Positions 58,616-64,000 of a stretch of 64,000 bases of DNA are shown here, one piece after another; position 1 is the stretch's first letter; each line of letters begins with the position of its first letter. Below the pieces are notes generated by a model. It saw nothing but the letters and a program-made list of their open reading frames with translations, did not search any database and was not told the DNA's origin. Position numbers and translations under genes: made by a program. Location of the stretch: assembly GCA_965202745.1 (NCBI GenBank), contig CBDBCB010000015.1:142836-206835 (forward strand). The letters are read 5' to 3'. The DNA comes from JACKII01 sp965202745 (GTDB lineage Bacteria; Pseudomonadota; Alphaproteobacteria; Bin95).

Positions 58616-59587
58616 TCATGTTCGAGAACCGCTTTCCAAACCATTATCTGCAATCAAATCAACGTAGCGCAAACGCTTTCCCGCCATGCTACAAACCAAA
58701 TCGCTCATCTGGTCAATGGTATCCTTGGGACGTCTGTTGTGACGGCTAGAGAACTCATTAACATAGCGTTGTAGATGCTTGGGGCTCATCTTGTGATAAA
58801 TGCCCTGATAGCCACGCTTCATCGGTGCCCAGAAGCTTTCGAAACCGTTTGTATGTGCCATGTTACGGACGTATTCACCCATTGAGTGTTTGACCGCTTG
58901 ATGCGCCCTGTTAATGCCCTTGTAGGCGCGCGCCTCGTCGGGGAATACCTGGGCATCCTTGGTAGTATGATTGGTCACAAAATCTTGTAGTGTATGCGCA
59001 GCGGTTCTTTCAACCACCTTGGCAACCACGCGGCCGGAGTTGCGATCCTTGATCCCGGCCACGGCGGTTTTGCCCACCGCGCCGCGGCCGGCCTTGAGTT
59101 TTTTGCTAGCGTGTTTGTTCTGTTCCTTACCACCCATGTAGGTTTCATCCGCTTCAACTGGACCTTTGAAAACTGGACTATTGGACCCATGAGCCTCACG
59201 GAGACGGTGCAGCATGAACCAAGCGGCCTTCTGCCCAATCCCGAGCTCACGATGCAGCTTCATGCTAGAGATACCCTTGAGATTGGTGGCGAACAGGTAA
59301 AGCCCAACCGCCCAGACACGATAGGGTAGCTTTGATCCCTGCATGATATTGCCAACCCGAACAGTGAACATCGGCTTTTTCGGGCAGTCATTGCAGCGAT
59401 GCGTCATGCTCTTGTGGGCCACGCCGACTTTTACATTGATAGAACCGCAGTGAGGACAGTGTGGCCCTTCCGGCCAGTGCTGGGCCTCAATCCATTTCCG
59501 CGCCTTTTCTTCATCCCCGAACATTTCTGCAATTTGCAAAAGCGTCAGACCATTCCGCTCATGTCGTCCCGGTGCATTTTTTGCCAT
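58616..59587 (-). CDS. IS1595-family transposase
   Basis: A 323-residue ISXO2-like transposase. It has the N-terminal zinc ribbon (CPHCGSINVKVG...HRCNDCPKKPMF), GIGQKAAWFMLHRLREA, and DDE/N catalytic motifs (VEADETYMGGKEQNK; YKGINRAHQAVKHSMGEYVR; NGFESFWAPMKRGYQGIYH). A perfect AGGAGG is 7 bases before the ATG at 59587. It appears intact. Confidence 0.93.
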   Translation of the reverse strand: MAKNAPGRHERNGLTLLQIAEMFGDEEKARKWIEAQHWPEGPHCPHCGSINVKVGVAHKSMTHRCNDCPKKPMFTVRVGNIMQGSKLPYRVWAVGLYLFATNLKGISSMKLHRELGIGQKAAWFMLHRLREAHGSNSPVFKGPVEADETYMGGKEQNKHASKKLKAGRGAVGKTAVAGIKDRNSGRVVAKVVERTAAHTLQDFVTNHTTKDAQVFPDEARAYKGINRAHQAVKHSMGEYVRNMAHTNGFESFWAPMKRGYQGIYHKMSPKHLQRYVNEFSSRHNRRPKDTIDQMSDLVCSMAGKRLRYVDLIADNGLESGSRT

Positions 59588-59705
59588 GTTTCCTCCTAAT
59601 GTGACTCTATGGTAAATCATAGAATCAAATGGGGTAATAGGAAAATGTTACTTAGAGATATAATTCCCAAATTTTTCATCCAAATTGGTAACTAAGAGAA
59701 TATCG

Positions 59706-60368
59706 ATGAGAGCATTGTTAGCTATTTTAGCCGCCGGTATCGCAGCATTTGCCTCCACCGCTTCAGCAACGATAACAGCCTACAATTCGCAGGCTGCATT
59801 AGATATCTCCTACACCTGGATTGATTTCGACGCAGCGAGCTTTAGCAAGGCCGGCAGCGTTGCGCCGTCCGACGCCCGCTTCACGCCGTTCGGTCTGGAC
59901 GTGATCAATGGCTCCCCAGGCTTCACCAATTTCCTTGTCACCGCGACCAACTATCCCGCGAATATCGGCGGCCCCACCTGGGCGATGTTCAATGGCTCAA
60001 GCACGTCCAACACGGCTGACGATTTCGCTGTCAATTTTTTGAATCCGACCAGCGGCTTCGGTATGGTGCCGAACCGGATCGACGGCGGCATCATCGCTTT
60101 TTATTCCGGGCCGAACCTGACCGGCACCTTGCTTGGCACTGTGTCGAACACGGGCTCCGGCGCGTTTGTCGGCGGTATTTCTGACGTGCCGTTTCAGTCC
60201 GCCCAGATTACTTGCGAGTTCGACGGGGATTACGTCTGCGGCGTGACCGACCTGCAATTCGGCCTGGACAGCAAGGCGCAGGCGGCGATTCCGGTCCCGG
60301 CGATGCTGCCGGTGGCGGGCAGCTTGCTGGCTGCGGCAGGCATTTGGGCGCGCCGCAAGGCTGGCTAG
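59706..60368 (+). CDS. VPLPA/PEP-CTERM-type secreted protein
   Basis: A 220-residue protein with a signal peptide (LLAILAAGIAAFASTASA) and a mature domain that begins TITAYNSQAALDISYTWIDF, common in PEP-CTERM proteins. It ends IPVPAMLPVAGSLLAAAG-IWARRKAG, a sorting tail. The IS1595-like element ends only 38 bases upstream, so the native promoter may be displaced or supplied by the IS. An intrinsic terminator follows. Confidence 0.82.
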   Translation: MRALLAILAAGIAAFASTASATITAYNSQAALDISYTWIDFDAASFSKAGSVAPSDARFTPFGLDVINGSPGFTNFLVTATNYPANIGGPTWAMFNGSSTSNTADDFAVNFLNPTSGFGMVPNRIDGGIIAFYSGPNLTGTLLGTVSNTGSGAFVGGISDVPFQSAQITCEFDGDYVCGVTDLQFGLDSKAQAAIPVPAMLPVAGSLLAAAGIWARRKAG

Positions 60369-60404
60369 ACCTTCGCCGCTTCAAACAGCGCTGCAACTAC
60401 AGTA

Positions 60405-60439
60405 GGCTCCGGCAAAACCCGATTTACCGGAGCCTTTTT
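60405..60439 (+). terminator. Terminator hairpin that also contains the next gene's ribosome-binding site
   Basis: GGCTCCGG (60405-60412) pairs with CCGGAGCC (60427-60434), followed by TTTTT. The GGAG of the 3' arm is 8 bases before the ATG at 60441 and is the only ribosome-binding site for that gene, so folding would both end transcription and hide it. Confidence 0.8.
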
Positions 60440-60440
60440 C

Positions 60441-62126
60441 ATGCACGACCTCGTTATCCGCAACGCCACCCTGATCGACGGCACCGGCGCGGCGCGTAGC
60501 CGATGTGGCCGTCGCCGGGGAGACCATCGCGGCAGTCGGGAGCGGCCTTGGCCCGGCAAAACGGGAGATCGACGCAGAGGGTCTGCTGCTTACACCCGGT
60601 TGGGTGGGCATCCACACCCACTATGACGGGCAGGCGACCTGGGACCCCTACATGTCGCCCAGCGCCAACCACGGCGTTACCACCGCGATCTTCGGCAATT
60701 GCGGCGTCGGCTTCGCACCGGTGCGTCCGGGAGCGGAAAAGTACCTTATCAACCTGATGGAGGGGTCGAGGATATCCCGGAAACCTTGCTCGCAGAGGGC
60801 ATGGATTTCTCGTGGGAGAGCTTCCCGGAATACATGGACACGCTCGACAGCATGGCGCGGGTAATGGATGTCGGCGCGCAGGTGCCGCATGCAGCTCTCC
60901 GCTTCTACGTGATGGGGGAGCGCGGCGCGGACCATGCAGAGAAACCGTCTGACGCCGAAATCGGCGAGATGGGACGGTTGCTCGAAGAAAGCCTGCACGC
61001 GGGCGCCCATGGATTTACCACCAGCCGCACGGTCAAGCATCGGGCGAAGGACGGGCGGGCGACGCCAACGCTCTCCGCTGCGGAGCCGGAACTGGCAGGC
61101 CTGGCGCTTGCCATGAAGCGCGCGGGCAAGGAGGTGATGGAGGTAAACAGTAACTTTGGCGAGGACGACTTCGCCATCATCCGCCAGGCTGCGGAACTGT
61201 CAGGACGCCCGCTGTCCGTGCTGCTGCTGCAGGTCGACAATGACCCTGACCTTTGGCGCGAGACGCTCGCCCAGATCGAGCAGGCGAACAAGGACGGCCT
61301 GCACGTGACCGGCCAGGTTGGCTCCCGTTTCATCGGCATGGTGATGGGGCTGGAGACGACGGTGAACCCCTTTGTCAGCCACCCTGCCTGGAAGGAGATG
61401 GAGAGCCTGGCACCGCGTGAGCGCTATCAGCGGATTGCGGGCAATTCCGACCTGCGCCGGGCGCTCTGGCACGACCTGCCGGACAATGGGCACACCCGGT
61501 GGCTGGGCAAGGCCCTGGAGCGGGCATTCGCCCTGGGCGCTGACATGAACTACGAGCCTGCCCCTGCGGACGCAGTCGCACCGAAATCGGAAGCGCAGGG
61601 CCGCGACCGCTTTGACCTGGCGCTCGAACTGATGCTTCAGAATGAAGGCAAAGGCCTGCTGATCCATCCGTTCGAGAACTACACCAATGGCGACCTGGAG
61701 AATGTGCGCACCATGCTCTGCCACCCGAACTGCGTTGCCGGGCTGGCTGATGCCGGGGCGCATGTGGGCGTCATCGCGGATCACTCCTCGGCCACCACGC
61801 TGCTGACCCACTGGGGCCGGGACCGCACCCGGGGCGAAAAGCTGCCGCTGGAATTCCTGGTCCGCGTGCAGACCATGGACACGGCTCGCGCCTATGGCCT
61901 GGGCGACCGCGGCATGATTGCGCCGGGCAAGCGGGCGGACATGAACCTAATTGATTTCAACGCCCTGCGCGTGCGGATGCCGGAGGTGCGGTACGACCTG
62001 CCCGCCGGCGGCAAGCGGCTGGTGCAGTTGCCAGAGGGCTACCGCCATACCTTTTGCGCCGGCGTCGAAACCTTTTGTAACGGAGAATCGACTGGCGCGT
62101 TACCGGGGCGGTTGTTACGCGCTTAG
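60441..62126 (+). pseudogene. N-acyl-D-amino-acid deacylase (D-aminoacylase) family, two frameshifts
   Basis: The gene opens MHDLVIRNATLIDGTGAA; a 2-base loss in the GCGCGC tract near 60492 shifts to a second frame (VADVAVAGETIAAVGSGLGP, metal site GIHTHYDGQATWDP, NCGVGFAPV). A single-base loss at the GGGG run near 60763 shifts back, after which VEDIPETLLAEGMDFSWESF continues to the end with DAGAHVGVIADHS and GKRADMNLID. The ~560-residue enzyme would hydrolyse N-acyl-D-amino acids or related amides if restored. Confidence 0.9.
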
Positions 62127-62173
62127 GCCTTCAGCGGCGGAAAAGCCGCCATCCAAACGGGAGGCCGTATTTG

Positions 62174-62647
62174 ATGAAGTTAGTATTTGCAGCAGCAGCC
62201 ATTGCCTGCTGCTTCGCCCTCAATGCCGTTGCAGGCTCTATCACCCAGCGCGAGGGCTGGGCGGTGCACGACACCGGTCATTCTTACAAAGACCTGATTG
62301 CACGCGTGAAGGACGCCGGCAAGGCAAACAAGATGGGCGTTGTCACCGAGGCCGGATCGACAGACGTGTTGAAGTCCAAGGGCATCATCGTGCCCGGAAA
62401 CCGCGTCATCGGCATCTACCACCCGCAATTCGCCGCCCGCGTGCTCGCGCTCTCGGTGCCGGCGATGATTGAAGCGCCGATCCGCATGTACGTGACCCAA
62501 GACGCCGACGGCACCGCCACCCTCAGCTACAAAACCCCGAGCTTCGTGTTTGCGCCCTATATGAGTGAGGGCGGTGAAAAGCTGGCCGCGATCGCCAAGG
62601 AACTGGACGCCAAGTTCGCGGCCATTGCGGCTGACGCGGCGAAATAG
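62174..62647 (+). CDS. DUF302-domain secreted protein
   Basis: A 157-residue protein with signal peptide (AAAIACCFALNAVAGS) and a DUF302 domain: SYKDLIARVKDAGKANKMGV, NRVIGIYHPQFAARVLALSV and PIRMYVTQDADGTATLSYKT. The ATG at 62174 has GGGAGG upstream. DUF302 proteins form small dimers of unknown function, sometimes found near sulfur or redox genes. Confidence 0.88.
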   Translation: MKLVFAAAAIACCFALNAVAGSITQREGWAVHDTGHSYKDLIARVKDAGKANKMGVVTEAGSTDVLKSKGIIVPGNRVIGIYHPQFAARVLALSVPAMIEAPIRMYVTQDADGTATLSYKTPSFVFAPYMSEGGEKLAAIAKELDAKFAAIAADAAK

Positions 62648-62711
62648 GCGGGGCCGCGCCGCAGTCAAGGTTGCCATGCTTACCCCGCTGCCGGAAATTG
62701 GCATAGCGCCT

Positions 62712-62819
62712 AACAGGTCCCGATACCCGGTCTGCGACCCGAGTTCCGGGAATTCGAACCATAGGATAGAGAGAATTCCCGGAACCCCGGATCAAAGTCC
62801 AGGATATCCGGGACCTGTT
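62712..62819. repeat. Nested inverted repeats between converging genes
   Basis: An outer pair (AACAGGTCCCG at 62712 and CGGGACCTGTT at 62809) surrounds an inner perfect pair (TTCCGGGAATTC at 62744 and GAATTCCCGGAA at 62773). The region lies between converging genes and may act as a transcription end or be a REP-type mobile repeat. Confidence 0.7.
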
Positions 62820-62829
62820 CATGGGCTCC

Positions 62830-64000
62830 CTATTCCGCCGCTACTGACGGTGTTTTCAGGTCGGTGGAATAGCGCAGGTGAACCGGTGCATTGGCCTCGT
62901 CCGGGCTTTTCAGGTCCAGTTCCTTGGCAATCTCGCGGATGGCGGGGAACACCTCCTGGCCCATCAGGCGGATGCAGTTCAGCGAGTCCTCCTGGCTGAC
63001 CATGCCGTCATTGCCCCAAAGCGCCAGAACGCCTGGCCGCGTCTGCTCCAGAATGATCTTGAGCTTGGCGACCACCTGGTCCGGTGTGCCATAGATGATG
63101 CGCATGTCGTCGACCTGCTGGTCGAAAGTCGTCTGCCCGCGCGGGTTCGATTTTAAGCCAGCCGCAAATTCCACAAACGCCCGGCGGTTCGAGGGGCTGG
63201 AATAGCCGGACGGCGTCGACCAGACCGGGGTGCGCAAGGCCGGTAAACTCGCCTTGCATCCAGCGGAATTGCTTGGCGTTTTCGCGCGCCTTCTCCTCCG
63301 TATCGGCAATATGGGTCTGGATCAGATAGCCCCGGTTTTCCGGCCCGGCGGTATAGCCGACCTCCTCCGCAATCGAGTCGTAGAACGCCCAGATCTGCTT
63401 CGTTTGCTCGATCGACGTGTTCAGCGCCACGTAGGGGTAACGCTGCTTAGCCGCCCAGACGATTGTCTCCTTGCTGATCACGCCCGGCACCCAGATGCGC
63501 GGATAGGGCTTTTGCAGCGGCACCGCCCAGGGGTTGATGACCCGGTGCTGGTAGTGCTTGCCCTCGTGCCGGATCGGGCCTTCCTCGGTCCAGGCCCGGG
63601 TGAGAATTTCATGCGCTTCCTCAAACCGCTCGCGGTTGTAAGCGGGGTTCACGCCTGCCGCCAACTGCTCCTGCCCGCCGCCGCGGACGATACCGGAGAC
63701 CAGCCGGCCCTTGGAGATCATGTCGATCATCGCCAGCTCTTCGGCCAGCCGCACCGGATTTTCCGCCAACGGCAGCGGGTTGCCCAGCATGACGATCTTC
63801 ATCTTCTCCGTAACGGCTGCCAGGATCGAGGCGAAGATGTTGGCCTTTGCCTGCATGCAGAACGGCGCATTATGGTGTTCGTTCAGCATGATGCCGTCGA
63901 TCCCGACTTCCTCGGCCAGTTTGTACTGCTCGATGAACTCGTTGTAGAGGCGGCTGCCTTCCTTGGGGTCGAAATACTTGTTGGAGAACATCAGCGCCGT
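62830..64000 (-). pseudogene. LLM-class flavin-dependent oxidoreductase, frameshifted; start beyond the window
   Basis: The open frame extends past the right edge of the window. It reads YFDPKEGSRLYNEFIEQYKL, DGIMLNEHHNAPFC, LGNPLPLAENPVRLAEELAM and ISKGRLVSGIVRGGGQEQ, a luciferase-like monooxygenase. At about 63225-63230 CACCCCGG holds one C too many (CACCCGG gives AHPVWSTPSGYS), and the correct C-terminus continues in another frame to 62830 (YGTPDQVVAKLKIILEQTRP). F420 or FMN use cannot be told from this. Confidence 0.87.

Larger units (their letters stand above)
57624..59668 (-). mobile_element. IS1595-like element, possibly with passenger genes
   Basis: The right end (GGGAATTATATCTCTAAGTAACATT read inward from 59668) is matched by two left-end copies in the opposite sense. 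The nearest is at 58213-58236 (GGAATTATATTTCTAAGTAACATT) and the outer one at 57624-57648 (GTGGATTACATCTCTAAGTAAC). The core IS is therefore 58213-59668 (~1.45 kb); the larger form (~2.05 kb) would also carry a lipoprotein gene. Flanking sites are AT-rich, with no clean 8-bp duplication. Confidence 0.72.

Overview
The window is about 60% GC and looks like a free-living or host-associated alphaproteobacterium. The best evidence is a conserved housekeeping block on the minus strand (rplU-rpmA-obgE-proB-proA-nadD-rsfS-rlmH-envC-like-S41 protease-rppH, positions 9.8-18.6 kb), the order usual in Rhodospirillales and Rhizobiales. An mmcB-type DNA repair gene, a trmL/hemF pair and an IscU-like/sufE/cobW/hisI neighbourhood agree with this. 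Many CoA-transferases, TAXI-type TRAP transporters and acyl-CoA enzymes suggest life on diverse organic acids.

Layout. 1-7.3 kb: two TAXI-TRAP transporters (solute-binding protein, hairpin, fused permease), separated by a frameshifted ACR3 arsenite exporter. 7.3-9.8 kb: two CaiB/BaiF CoA-transferases. 9.8-18.6 kb: the housekeeping block, in which the EnvC-like gene has two in-frame stops and rsfS seems to start at ATA. 18.8-22.6 kb: tRNA-Ser, mmcB, a 2OG dioxygenase, an unknown secreted protein, trmL, hemF. 22.8-30.1 kb (minus strand): a catabolic run with a 3-hydroxyisobutyrate-dehydrogenase-like enzyme, a deleted TauD-like gene, an M19 dipeptidase, a UGSC-family protein read through an in-frame TGA (probable selenocysteine), its thioredoxin-fold partner, a hydrolase and a frameshifted acyl-CoA dehydrogenase. 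30-38.8 kb: GFA protein, a chimeric gene remnant, hydantoinase, fused gene remnants, BenE, Fe-S/CobW/hisI genes. 38.8-47.8 kb: a segment bracketed by two inverted copies of an IS481-like element, carrying a HIRAN mini-protein, a metallo-hydrolase, a polysaccharide deacetylase, MmgE/PrpD and a CoA ligase. 47.8-57.4 kb: glutaminase (broken), CoA-transferase, glutathione-dependent formaldehyde dehydrogenase, HupE/UreJ and several broken genes. 57.6-59.7 kb: an IS1595-like element. 59.7-64 kb: a VPLPA-CTERM protein, a frameshifted D-aminoacylase, a DUF302 protein and a frameshifted LLM-class oxidoreductase cut by the window end.

Two themes stand out. First, the UGSC selenoprotein: its TGA is followed at the correct distance by a perfect 7-bp hairpin whose 5-nt loop has G in its second position, matching the bacterial SECIS rules. 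Second, about a quarter of the accessory genes are broken by different kinds of lesion (nonsense substitutions, 1-2 bp indels, larger deletions, gene fusions, IS insertion), while most core genes are intact. This looks like ongoing gene decay, though an insufficiently polished assembly could account for the homopolymer indels. Five loci carry VPLPA/PEP-CTERM-like envelope-sorting tails or their remains, without a sorting enzyme in the window.
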